A DNA stretch of 38,209 bases from Chloroflexota bacterium (lineage in GTDB: Bacteria > Chloroflexota > Dehalococcoidia > Lucifugimonadales > Australimonadaceae): contig JAQCEV010000018.1 of NCBI GenBank assembly GCA_027618515.1, positions 1-38,209 of the forward strand. Reading direction: 5' to 3'. Both the position numbers and the translations under genes were made by a program. Below the pieces are notes generated by a model. The model saw only the letters and a program-made list of their open reading frames with translations, did no database searches and was not told where the DNA came from. Shown here piece by piece: positions 25,521 to 35,421 of the stretch. Each line of letters opens with the position of its first letter. Positions within the stretch are counted from its first letter, which is position 1.

Positions 25521-26636
25521 ATGCGTGATTCAAACGCCGACAACGTCGTTGACCAGGTCTGGTCAACCGCCCTCGATAAGATCACGAAACCCGGCGACTT
25601 GCCGTCAGGCAGGCCCGCCCTAGGCGACCAGATGGATCTAGCTGCCGCGCAAGCGGGAACCGCCGCGTTGCTGGCCACCGTTCCCGCGTTCAATAAATTG
25701 CTCTACAACTCGGGTTATGCCGCCTCGGCCCGCAACACTTACCTCATCCTCCGCCGCCTCGGAATGCCCGCCGATTTCTTCTGGAAGTACGAGCAGTGGA
25801 ACCCGAAACGCGCCCTCGACACCCTCGACAAGATCGTCTCCAAAGTCTTCACCACTATGTTGTCCAAACAACACGTTGGTGTACTGAAACTCACTGCCGC
25901 TGACCCGGTCACCAATAGATTCGAGGTCAGCTTCGAGAGTTGCGCCGAGTGCTCAGGCCTACACGCCCACGACCCCATGTGCTTCTTCCACGCAGGGTCA
26001 TTCGCAGGCATGCTAGCCGCCATGCTCGATCACGAATTCGACGCCTGGGAGGTCGAATGTGTCGCGCTGGGCGCAGCGGCCTGCCGGTTCGAGATCGGCG
26101 AGCGCACCGACCGCCAAACCCAAACACGCTGGGGACGCTGGGCGGACGAGTTCACCTACGCCTTCGAGCCTGCCGCGCGCTTCCAAGAAGACCTTGATGG
26201 CGAAACCGTCCGCGAGTTAGGTGAAACAGTCGATATCGGCTACTACCAGATGCTCCTCGCGAGCACCGTCCTCACCAACATGGAAGTCGTCGAGCGTTCC
26301 TGTCTCGATGCAGGACGCAACATAGGCACCAAACTTGCAGACATCGTCCGTGAGCGTTTCGGAGCCGACCCCCAGGAAGCAGTCCCTGCCTTCTACCGTC
26401 GCCTCCGCTACGCATCGCTCGATGTGACGGGCCTTGATTCCGGTGAGGCCTCCGGGTTCCGCGTCGTCGTCAGCGAGGCCCCAGAACACCTGGGCGTTCT
26501 GGAAAGCTCAGCCCTCGTCCCGTTCCTCTCAGGTGAGCTCGAAGGCATGCTCTCTGCCCTCACCGGTCGTGACCTCGCCCTCGCTACCACCGACGTAGAC
26601 GGCCACGACCTCGTCCTCAGGTACGCCCCCAGCTAA
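25521..26636 (+). CDS. tandem V4R-type (4-vinyl reductase-like) sensor-like protein
   Basis: A 371-residue soluble protein; the start at ATG 25521 is chosen over one 15 codons upstream that lies within the preceding gene. A V4R-like domain is seen at about residues 70-195, with Cys141, Cys144, Cys154, Cys180 and Cys188 in the pattern SCAECSGLHAHDPMC ... VECVALGAAACRFEI. The second half (about 235-371) looks like a second, cysteine-free copy: FLSGELEGMLSALTGRDLAL aligns with FHAGSFAGMLAAMLDHEFDA. V4R domains bind small hydrophobic ligands or haem-like groups in sensors and bacteriochlorophyll enzymes. No output domain is visible. Convergent with the RuvB-like gene, overlapping by 4 nt. Confidence 0.78.
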   Translation: MRDSNADNVVDQVWSTALDKITKPGDLPSGRPALGDQMDLAAAQAGTAALLATVPAFNKLLYNSGYAASARNTYLILRRLGMPADFFWKYEQWNPKRALDTLDKIVSKVFTTMLSKQHVGVLKLTAADPVTNRFEVSFESCAECSGLHAHDPMCFFHAGSFAGMLAAMLDHEFDAWEVECVALGAAACRFEIGERTDRQTQTRWGRWADEFTYAFEPAARFQEDLDGETVRELGETVDIGYYQMLLASTVLTNMEVVERSCLDAGRNIGTKLADIVRERFGADPQEAVPAFYRRLRYASLDVTGLDSGEASGFRVVVSEAPEHLGVLESSALVPFLSGELEGMLSALTGRDLALATTDVDGHDLVLRYAPS

Positions 26637-27574
26637 GCTCGCAGGTACTTGTGCCCCGCGGGAGTCACTGTACGGCCCTTCGACGTCCGCGCAAGGAAGC
26701 CGAGCCGGATCAGGTACGGCTCGTAGGCATCCGCCACCGCGTCTGGGTACTCCCCGAGGGCCTCTGCCAGCGCAGGAAGGCTGACCGGCCCACCGCCGAA
26801 CGTGTCGATCACGGTAGACAGGTACCTCCTGTCGTTCTCATCCAAGCCCAACTTGTCCACCTTCATGAAAGCCAACCCGTCAGACGCCACTTCGCCCGTG
26901 ATCACATTGTCACCATGCGCTGCAGCATAATCGCGAACGAGCCGCAGCAATCGATCAGCCACCAGCGGCGTCCCCCTCGAGCGCCGCGCGATCTCCACCG
27001 CCCCCTCGGGCTCGATCGCCACCGCAAAATCGCGTGCGAACCTAACCAGGAACACAGCCATCGCCCGTAGGTCATAAGACTGGAATTGAAAGGTAGTCCC
27101 TATCCGCTCACGCATCCGAGTGCTCAACGCCGACAGCCGGGAAGTGACACCTATCAGCGTGAAATGCTCCAACGCCAGCTCTGCCTCTTTCGTGCCTCGG
27201 CCCCGCCCGACCTCCCACGTAACGACGAACTCACCGATCGCTCGGTAGAGAAAATCCTCAACGTCCTTGCGGATGAGGTGGATCTCGTCGACAACCAAAA
27301 CGTCCCTAGTCTTGAGCCCAACCAGAATCGGTACCCAATCTGACAGGAACTCGTCGGTGCGCCCTGACATCCGGCGGATCTTGCCCCCAAGCTCAGCGGC
27401 GACCCCCTCAGCCAGCGTCGCTTTGCCAAAGCCCGGAGGGCCTGACAGCAACATGTGGTCGAGTGGTTTGTCATACCGCTTGGCCGTCTCGATCAACGGC
27501 ACCAAACGGTCGATGATTCTCTGTTGCCCCACGAAGTCCGCGAACGAGCGCAGTCGTGGCTCGTGATCCAACAC
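26633..27574 (-). CDS. divergent RuvB-like AAA+ ATPase
   Basis: Aligns along its length with the Holliday-junction branch-migration motor RuvB: FADFVGQQRIIDRL, Walker A GPPGFGKATLA, Walker B VLVVDEIHLI, sensor-1 region LIGVTSRLSALSTRMRERIG and the winged-helix end YEPYLIRLGFLARTSKGRTV. It is 313 residues, shorter than the usual 330-350. Key differences: Walker A Thr is Ala52, and the sensor-2 region reads RGTPLVADRLL instead of RGTPRIANRLL, so Arg is Leu204. The start codon is TTG 27574 (or GTG 27577). No ruvA or ruvC is adjacent. It may be a paralogue with altered activity. Confidence 0.85.
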   Translation of the reverse strand: MLDHEPRLRSFADFVGQQRIIDRLVPLIETAKRYDKPLDHMLLSGPPGFGKATLAEGVAAELGGKIRRMSGRTDEFLSDWVPILVGLKTRDVLVVDEIHLIRKDVEDFLYRAIGEFVVTWEVGRGRGTKEAELALEHFTLIGVTSRLSALSTRMRERIGTTFQFQSYDLRAMAVFLVRFARDFAVAIEPEGAVEIARRSRGTPLVADRLLRLVRDYAAAHGDNVITGEVASDGLAFMKVDKLGLDENDRRYLSTVIDTFGGGPVSLPALAEALGEYPDAVADAYEPYLIRLGFLARTSKGRTVTPAGHKYLRA

Positions 27575-27667
27575 TTCCGTTTCATCTTGATCGTGGCTGA
27601 GTGTGATGGAAATATCCCCTCACGCCGGAAACCGGCGCCCGTAAATGTGTCAGTGTTACCCGAAAAA

Positions 27668-27722
27668 TGCTAGCGCGTCACCGCACCATCCGCCACTCCA
27701 TCGGGAACCGGCCCCGCTAGCA
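27668..27722 (+). promoter_or_regulatory. inverted repeat upstream of hisH
   Basis: Perfect 8-bp inverted repeats TGCTAGCG (27668-27675) and CGCTAGCA (27715-27722) flank a 39-bp space in the divergent region between the RuvB-like gene and hisH. A further TGCTAG overlaps the proposed -10 region of hisH. It could be a regulator-binding site, or chance. Confidence 0.3.
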
Positions 27723-27731
27723 CGGCCCTGC

Positions 27732-27737
27732 TAGAAT
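27732..27737 (+). promoter_or_regulatory. extended -10 TGCTAGAAT, possible leaderless promoter of hisH
   Basis: TAGAAT, preceded by TGC as an extended -10, lies 7 nt before the GTG start of hisH. No Shine-Dalgarno precedes the GTG, and the expected transcription start falls at or next to it. A leaderless hisH transcript is inferred. Confidence 0.45.
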
Positions 27738-27744
27738 CTCCCTC

Positions 27745-28380
27745 GTGGAACCCATAGCTATCGTCGACTACGGTGCAGGCAACCTCAGAAGCGTCCAAAA
27801 GGCTTTCGAGCACCTAGGACACCAAGCCGTCTTCACCTCAAACCCCGCAGACCTCAAGAACGCTCCTGCCATCGTTTTCCCTGGCCAGGGCGCATCCCCG
27901 CCTGCCATGGCCGCCCTTGAACGCGATGGCATGGCCGACGCTGTCTGCGAGGCCATCGCCAGCGGTACCCCCTTCTTCGGCGTCTGCCTGGGCCTTCAAC
28001 TCCTCCTTGAGCACTCTGAGGAGGGCAGCGTCGACTGCCTCGGTGTCGTCCCTGGAACCGTGCGCAAGTTCTCCGACGCCCACATCGCTAAGGGCCTCAA
28101 GGTTCCACACATGGGGTGGAACGCCGTCAAACTCGTCGGCGAGCACCCCGTCTTCCAGGGCGTCCCAGAGAACTCCTACTTCTATTTCGTCCACAGTTAC
28201 TACGCCGACCCCACTGACGACTCGTGGGTTGAAGGCACTACCACGTACGGCCTTGAATTCACCAGCGTCGTTGCTCGTGACAACCTGGTCGCCACCCAGT
28301 TCCACCCCGAGAAGAGCGGCAACGTCGGACTCCAACTCTACGACAACTTCGTCAAGCACCTCGTGCTCACCCGCGTGTAA
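27745..28380 (+). CDS. hisH: imidazole glycerol phosphate synthase, glutaminase subunit
   Basis: Class I glutamine amidotransferase that supplies ammonia to HisF in histidine biosynthesis. The 211-residue protein has the N-terminal IAIVDYGAGNLRSVQKAFEH, the nucleophile elbow GVCLGLQLL with Cys81, VPHMGWNAV, and the His187/Glu189 pair in QFHPEKSG. The triad is complete. Start is GTG. hisA follows after 4 nt, but hisF is not in the cluster and must be elsewhere. Confidence 0.96.
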   Translation: MEPIAIVDYGAGNLRSVQKAFEHLGHQAVFTSNPADLKNAPAIVFPGQGASPPAMAALERDGMADAVCEAIASGTPFFGVCLGLQLLLEHSEEGSVDCLGVVPGTVRKFSDAHIAKGLKVPHMGWNAVKLVGEHPVFQGVPENSYFYFVHSYYADPTDDSWVEGTTTYGLEFTSVVARDNLVATQFHPEKSGNVGLQLYDNFVKHLVLTRV

Positions 28381-28384
28381 AACA

Positions 28385-29119
28385 ATGGAAATCATCCCCG
28401 CGATCGACCTACGCAAAGGCCAGGTCGTTCGCCTCAACCAAGGCGACTTCAACCGCCAAACTACCTTCTCTGACGACCCCCTAAAGGTCGCCCAAGGATT
28501 CGTCGATGCTGGCGCCATTCGTATCCACGTCGTCGACCTCGACGGCGCCCTCGAAGGTGGCCCTCAACAGAGCGACCTCTACGGAGCCCTCGCCCGCGAC
28601 ATCAGCGTCCCGCTTGAGGTTGGCGGAGGCTTTCGCGCCGCAGAGCACGTGGACACAGCCCTGGCGGGCGGCGTCGGTCGCGTCGTCCTGGGCACCGCCG
28701 CCATCGCCAACCCTGAAATCATCGAGCAAGCGATCCAGACGCACGGCGCTGACCGCATCGTTGTTGGCCTCGACGCCAACAACGGTAAAGTCGCCGTCAG
28801 CGGCTGGACCGAAACCACCGACATCGACGCCACCGACCTCATGACTCAGATGTTCGAAGTCGGCGTGCGACGCTTCGTCTTCACCGACATCGCTCGCGAC
28901 GGCACTCTCACCGAGCCCAATTTCGACTCCGTCGCTGTGATGATTCAACACGGGATAGCCCTCGGGGGCGTGCACATCATCGCTTCTGGCGGCATCGGCG
29001 AACTGGACCACCTCCGTCGTCTGGCCACCCTCGGTGCGGAAGGTGCCATCGTCGGCACCGCTATCTACCGTGGAACCGTCGACCTTACAGAAGCCATCCG
29101 CGAACTGGGAGCATCCTGA
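28385..29119 (+). CDS. hisA: phosphoribosylformimino-5-aminoimidazole carboxamide ribotide isomerase
   Basis: Amadori-type isomerase of histidine biosynthesis. The 244-residue beta/alpha barrel begins MEIIPAIDLRKGQVVRLNQG with catalytic Asp8, and has VVDLDGALEGGPQQ, the phosphate-binding EVGGGFRAAE, the second catalytic Asp130 in VVGLDANNGK, FTDIARDGTL and IASGGIGELDHLR. The length is typical. The ATG is 4 nt after hisH; the TGA overlaps the next start by one base. Confidence 0.96.
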   Translation: MEIIPAIDLRKGQVVRLNQGDFNRQTTFSDDPLKVAQGFVDAGAIRIHVVDLDGALEGGPQQSDLYGALARDISVPLEVGGGFRAAEHVDTALAGGVGRVVLGTAAIANPEIIEQAIQTHGADRIVVGLDANNGKVAVSGWTETTDIDATDLMTQMFEVGVRRFVFTDIARDGTLTEPNFDSVAVMIQHGIALGGVHIIASGGIGELDHLRRLATLGAEGAIVGTAIYRGTVDLTEAIRELGAS

Positions 29120-29412
29120 TGCGCGTCTCATTCGACCATCACTCGACCCGCGAAGTCGTCCGAGGCAAGCTCGAAGAAGCCATAGGGAAAGCGCTAGATA
29201 TCGGTGGTGGACAGATCACCAAGGTTCAGTACGCCTGGGTGGGAGACAAACTCGACTTCTCCTTCGCGGTCATGAGCAAAACGATCAAAGGCACCGCTGA
29301 CGTCACCGACACCGAGATCATCGTCGATGCGGGCATCCCCCTGATGTTCCGACCCGTCGAGGGCAAAGTGAAATCGCGTATCCTTAGTACCCTCAACGAG
29401 ATGTTCCCCTAG
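29119..29412 (+). CDS. PHA_gran_rgn-like protein
   Basis: A 97-residue protein resembling the 'putative polyhydroxyalkanoic acid system protein' family: a helical N-terminus (STREVVRGKLEEAIGKAL), then beta strands GDKLDFSFAVMSKTIKGTAD, DTEIIVDAGIPLMFRPVEG and a final helix KVKSRILSTLNEMF. The pattern of a short anti-parallel sheet ending in a helix is characteristic of that family. It is translationally coupled to hisA through an ATGA-type overlap. No polyhydroxyalkanoate synthase is nearby, so the true role is unclear. Confidence 0.65.
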   Translation: MRVSFDHHSTREVVRGKLEEAIGKALDIGGGQITKVQYAWVGDKLDFSFAVMSKTIKGTADVTDTEIIVDAGIPLMFRPVEGKVKSRILSTLNEMFP

Positions 29413-29440
29413 TCCCGAAACCGCCCAGGAGAAACCCACT

Positions 29441-30670
29441 TTGGCAGTCGACCAGCCGACCGCAGGCAGAACGTCGTTCAGAGCGACCGGCCCCGCCTAC
29501 ATCGCAACAATCGCCATCGGACATGGCCTGAAGCACTGGTACATCGCCGCTTTCGCGGTGTTCCTCCCTCTCATTGAGGAGGAATATCAGCTCACCACCT
29601 TCGGCGTAGCCATGCTCGGCACCATCCGCCAGATCGCCGGAGGATCACCCAACTTCTTCGTCGGCTACGTCAGCGACCGCTTCCGCCAACACTGGAACCT
29701 GATCCTAGCTGTCTCATTCATCTCGGCAGCCGCATCCATGATGTTCGCCGGGCTCATGCCCTGGTACTGGCCGATGGTGTTCTTCATTGGCATGGGCGGC
29801 GTCGCGGCAGCCTTCTGGCACCCGCCAGCAATCTCCATGCTGAGCACGCGATTCCCTGAACGCCGTGGCATGGCCATCGCCTTCCACGGCTCCGGCTCTG
29901 GCGCGGGCGAAGCCCTGGCCCCGTTCCTCGTCGGCGCCATCCTCGCGTACATCCTCATGGACGACTGGCGGCTGTACGTCGTCCTCGCCATGATTCCAGC
30001 CGTTGCCCTGACCGTCGTCATCTACTGGATGCTAGATGGAGCGGGCCCCGGGCCTGCTCCCACACACACACGTCCTGCGAAGATCACTGACACCTTCACC
30101 ATGCTCCGGTACCCGGCGTTCCGGACGCTTGCCTACATGAACTTCACGCGGTCGTTCGCCCACTTCGGCGTCCTATCGTTCCTGCCCATCTACCTAGCCC
30201 GTGATCTGGACATGAACAGCTTTGGCGTCGGGTTCCACGTCGCCCTACTCACCCTCGGCGGAGTCATCGTCGGCCCGCTGTTCGGCCACTACTCCGACAA
30301 GATCGGGCGCAGGGTTCCCATGGTTGCAGCGCTAGTCGCAGTCGCCATAGGCATGCTCACCATCGGCATCGTCGGTGAAGGCATCATCATGGTCATCGCC
30401 CTGGGCATCATGGGCATCTTCCTCTGGTCCGTCCAAGACGTCACCAACGCGACTGCACTTGATGCCGCTCCCAGAGGGCAGGAAGGCTCTGTTGTTGGCA
30501 TGATGTTCTCCAGCAGCCTCGTCGCGGGCGTCCTTGCCCCAAGCGTCATGTTGGTCGCCATCTCGCTAGCCGACCCCCGCCGCGTCATCTTCTTCGTCGC
30601 AGCCGCCGTCGTCCTCCCCGCCATCTTCGTTATGGCGATTGCTCCCCTGACCCGCAAATCCGACGATTAG
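29441..30670 (+). CDS. MFS transporter, fosmidomycin-resistance-like
   Basis: A 409-residue inner-membrane transporter with about twelve hydrophobic segments in two halves. The N-terminal GHGLKHWYIAAFAVFLPLIE resembles the GHxxxDxYxxxxxPLxP start of the fosmidomycin-resistance subgroup; the cytoplasmic loop GYVSDRFRQHW is the MFS motif A of the first half and GHYSDKIGRRVP that of the second. Start is TTG with AGGAGA upstream. The substrate cannot be assigned. It follows the PHA_gran_rgn-like gene by 28 nt. Confidence 0.9.
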   Translation: MAVDQPTAGRTSFRATGPAYIATIAIGHGLKHWYIAAFAVFLPLIEEEYQLTTFGVAMLGTIRQIAGGSPNFFVGYVSDRFRQHWNLILAVSFISAAASMMFAGLMPWYWPMVFFIGMGGVAAAFWHPPAISMLSTRFPERRGMAIAFHGSGSGAGEALAPFLVGAILAYILMDDWRLYVVLAMIPAVALTVVIYWMLDGAGPGPAPTHTRPAKITDTFTMLRYPAFRTLAYMNFTRSFAHFGVLSFLPIYLARDLDMNSFGVGFHVALLTLGGVIVGPLFGHYSDKIGRRVPMVAALVAVAIGMLTIGIVGEGIIMVIALGIMGIFLWSVQDVTNATALDAAPRGQEGSVVGMMFSSSLVAGVLAPSVMLVAISLADPRRVIFFVAAAVVLPAIFVMAIAPLTRKSDD

Positions 30671-30712
30671 TACGTTGCCCCCTCCTGGCTCACCCGATGG
30701 GCTCGCCAGACC

Positions 30713-32788
30713 ATGAGAACGCGGTCGAGTCGAACAGCACGGATCGTATTCGCGACCGCACTAGCGGTCGTGCTCGCCGCTTGCCAGCCGCCCTCGTCCG
30801 CCACGACGATCCCCGCCGCGACAGCCACGGCAACCACCCCACCGTTGTCCTCGCCCATCCCCACTGAAACCCCGAATACCAGCCCGTTGGCGACACCAAC
30901 GCCAGCCCTTCGTCCCCTCCCCAACCCACTCCGACTCTAACGTCCTTCCCTAACCCAACTCCAACGCCCATCCCTACCCTGACGCCGCCTCCCACAATCA
31001 CCACCACCAGCAACCTCACGTGGACCACGCCCCGGGAGTGGCAGGCACCGCTATCACTCACCAACACGCGCGGCCAACAAGGTGGCAACACAGCCTCCCT
31101 ATCCCAGTCCGTATACGTGAGCTGGGCAATCACCAACACCGGCCCGTTCACCCTCAATCGCCCCTTCGACATCCATCTCTATCTGGACGACGTATTCCTC
31201 AATTCATGGCGGCCAACAGGCCAATCCGTCGACTTCTTTTCGTTCGTCGATGACTGGGACGAGTTGGCGTCACATATCCGCCTCACTCCTGGCGACCACA
31301 CGCTCAAACTGGTCATCGATCCATACGAAGAGATCCCGGAGACCGACGAGACCGACAACGTCTACGAGCTGCCCGTCTCCATCACCGGCGGTCTCACCCC
31401 GCGCCCAGGCACCCGTCTCCCCGACATCGCCCCGGTCGCGCTCGACGGTTGGGACGGGCCCCTCGTGTTCAATTCCTACGACGGCCGTACCATAAACGGC
31501 CCTCTCTCCACTGACTCCACCACCTACGTCAGCTTCGCCGCCGAGAACGTCGGGGTGTCCTCCGCGCTCACGATGGTCCTCCCACCGACCCCGCCCGCAC
31601 CTGTCACGCTGCCCAACCTTGTACCTCATTGGAATTTCGCCACCGACGGCCCCATCGTCGTCTCGAGCGCGGAAGACACAAGCACTCACAACCCGATAGT
31701 CTCCGGCCAACCTGCGTACGTCGACATCAGCGTGCAGAATCTCAGCCTCGTCGACGCAGGCTCGTTCTCCTCGTCTCTCTACCTAGACGATGAATTGGTC
31801 GAAACATTGCGCGCTTCAGATGGCCTCGTTCGCAATGCCTCCTCCCGCGGTCCAGCCAGCGACCTTCACCGATGCCGAGATCGACACTCTGATCGCCAAC
31901 CTGCCCAGTGCGGCTGACGACCGCCGCCCTGTCCTGGGCGAGGGCAACTCCGAACTCGGCTCCCTCGCGCTTGAGCTGGCCGACGTCGGCTACTACCTGA
32001 TGACGGGTACCAGCACGCGCGACGAGCGCCTGCACATCTTGTTGCTAGACCGGCTAGCCTACGAATCCTGGATCGACGCCGACTACGTTGAGGAATTCGC
32101 CACCAGCCCAGTCGTCGATCATCCATCCATCCTCGCTCGTCGCGAGAAACTGAAGACGGACAACCCGGCGTTCAAGACGCGGCACCAAGGCCGAGTGATA
32201 CTGGTGGTCGACGCAGAGCGCCCCTTCACAGACGTGCTGTCATCGCTCGCCCACGAACTGGGCCATGCCAACCAAGACTTCCAGCACCCCGAACAGGCGA
32301 CCGTGAATGGCAACGACGCGCTCGATGGCATCCAGGAAGCCCAAGCGCAACAGTTCGAGCGTGCGTTCTGGCTCACACTCGAAGCCAGGCTAGGCACGCC
32401 CCTCATGGCATACCCAACCCATGACGCCTTCATCAGCGTCATCGACGCCGCCCTCGACGGATGGCTCGACGGATATCCAAGCGAAGAGCACGACCTTGGC
32501 CACCTGATCCAATGGCTCGCCGTCCTCACCGACCCTGCCCTCGCATCGCTCAAGAACGACCTAACGACGACCGGCGGACTAAGCGCCGCTGGTTCGCTGA
32601 CGCTGTTCTCCCACCTCGTCGCCGTCGAGCCCGCCAACGCCACCAGCTACGTCAACGGACTCCTGGCCGAACTCTCCGCACAGTTGCCTACGATCCGCGC
32701 CCTAGCCGAGGCACGCCTGACCGCCAGCCTTTCGCTAGACGGCGAGGGCCTCCCAGACCTGACCACCGTCGGGCTAGCAACACCCTAG
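30713..32788 (+). pseudogene. frameshifted lipoprotein with CARDB repeats and HELGH zincin domain
   Basis: One gene appears broken into three frame segments. Segment 1 (30713-about 30915) has a lipobox signal peptide ending LAVVLAAC and then Pro/Thr-rich sequence. Segment 2 (about 30900-31830) is one base off; it opens with more Pro/Thr linker (SPPQPTPTLTSFPNPTPTP) and holds one complete CARDB repeat (SWAITNTGPFTLNRPFDIHL, LTPGDHTLKLVIDPYEEIPE) and a second that is truncated after SLYLDDELVETLRA. Segment 3 (about 31830-32788) returns to the first frame and contains a zincin motif LAHELGHANQ with a downstream Glu-rich helix IQEAQAQQFERAFW. Either a decaying gene or assembly errors in C-rich sequence. 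Confidence 0.75.
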
Positions 32789-33510
32789 CCGACGCCCTCA
32801 ACGAACGCGCGGATCAACGCCCACGACTCCTCAGGCTTGTTCGTCATCGCGTTGAACTTCGTCCCCGCGTAAATCTGAAGCTGCGAGTTTGGCATAAGCC
32901 CGTGCAGCGCCGTCGAGTGCTCGATCGGGTGACGATCATCATCCACATCACCGCGCATCAGCAGCGTAGGTGCCTTCACGTCCGCCGCGAACTTGCGCAG
33001 ATCGTAGTACTCGTGGAACTCAGGCTTGGAGTGCAAGTCCAGGTAGAACTCATTGATCGCAGCCGCGTCCTCACCGTGGTGGTACTTCATCGAATCGATC
33101 CGAGCCTGCGGCTGGTTGCTCCGCTCAGAATCGCCCTCCGGGTACGAGTAAGCGATGGAACCGTTCAGGATCAACGACTTCGTCCGTTCCGGGTAAGCCA
33201 GCGCGAACCGAACCGCCACCCGCGTGCCCAGCGTCTCCGCCGCCACGTGCGCCGAGTCGATCTTCAGTTCATCGAGCAGCGCGGCTAAATCGTTCACCCA
33301 GTCCTCGCCCTTCACGTCTGTCGTGTGCTCGGAGTCGGCCATCCCTCGGATATCCGGGATGATCACCCTGAAATCACTCGCGTTCTTCCCCATGTATTCG
33401 ACCCAAGCCTTCGCCGAGTCGAATCGCGTCCCCGCGACGAACACCATCGGCGTGCCGCTCCCCACGTCCTCGTAATGGTGCTTATATCCGTTGATAGTTG
33501 TGTCAGGCAT
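32785..33510 (-). CDS. alpha/beta-hydrolase-fold protein lacking Ser and His of the triad
   Basis: The 241-residue protein has the fold hallmarks: start MPDTTINGYKHHYEDVGSGT, the oxyanion-hole region PMVFVAGTRFDS, PDIRGMADS and the acid-strand LLMRGDVDDDRHP. At the nucleophile elbow, the usual GxSxG reads AETLG (residues 91-95), so the Ser position is Thr93. Near the C-terminus the usual GxGH reads GTKF (216-219), putting Phe219 where His is expected. It may be a non-hydrolytic binding protein or use another mechanism. GAGGAG lies 8 nt before the ATG. Its stop CTAG is shared with the convergent pseudogene. Confidence 0.85.
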   Translation of the reverse strand: MPDTTINGYKHHYEDVGSGTPMVFVAGTRFDSAKAWVEYMGKNASDFRVIIPDIRGMADSEHTTDVKGEDWVNDLAALLDELKIDSAHVAAETLGTRVAVRFALAYPERTKSLILNGSIAYSYPEGDSERSNQPQARIDSMKYHHGEDAAAINEFYLDLHSKPEFHEYYDLRKFAADVKAPTLLMRGDVDDDRHPIEHSTALHGLMPNSQLQIYAGTKFNAMTNKPEESWALIRAFVEGVG

Positions 33511-33581
33511 AGTTTTTTCTCCTCAAGATTGCGGGAGCTAGCCTATCACCCCAACCGCTTTAGTCCCGCCCAGACCGCTGG

Positions 33582-33587
33582 TAGACT
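33582..33587 (+). promoter_or_regulatory. extended -10 TGGTAGACT, candidate promoter of the acyl-CoA synthetase gene
   Basis: TAGACT with an upstream TG sits in the 137-bp divergent gap between the hydrolase-like gene and the synthetase gene. The -35 region is poor. It resembles the extended -10 proposed for hisH (CTGnTAGAnTC). The leader would be about 55 nt with an AGGAGG Shine-Dalgarno. Confidence 0.35.
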
Positions 33588-33647
33588 CGCCCCGACATCG
33601 AAGGCCGACCAAGCCAACCAGCCGAGCGGCCCGCCAGGAGGCGCACC

Positions 33648-35399
<1,752 letters not shown>

Positions 35400-35421
35400 C
35401 CGCCAAGCGAGGTTTATTCCT

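Noticed and set aside
27657-27744. tRNA or structured RNA in the hisH upstream region
   Set aside because: The inverted repeats do not form a cloverleaf and no T-loop GTTCGA-like motif is present.
31790-31860. Independent start of the HELGH protein at ATG 31790 (MNWSKHCALQ)
   Set aside because: These codons are an out-of-frame reading of the second CARDB repeat; similarity to a zincin domain begins later, near the frame change.
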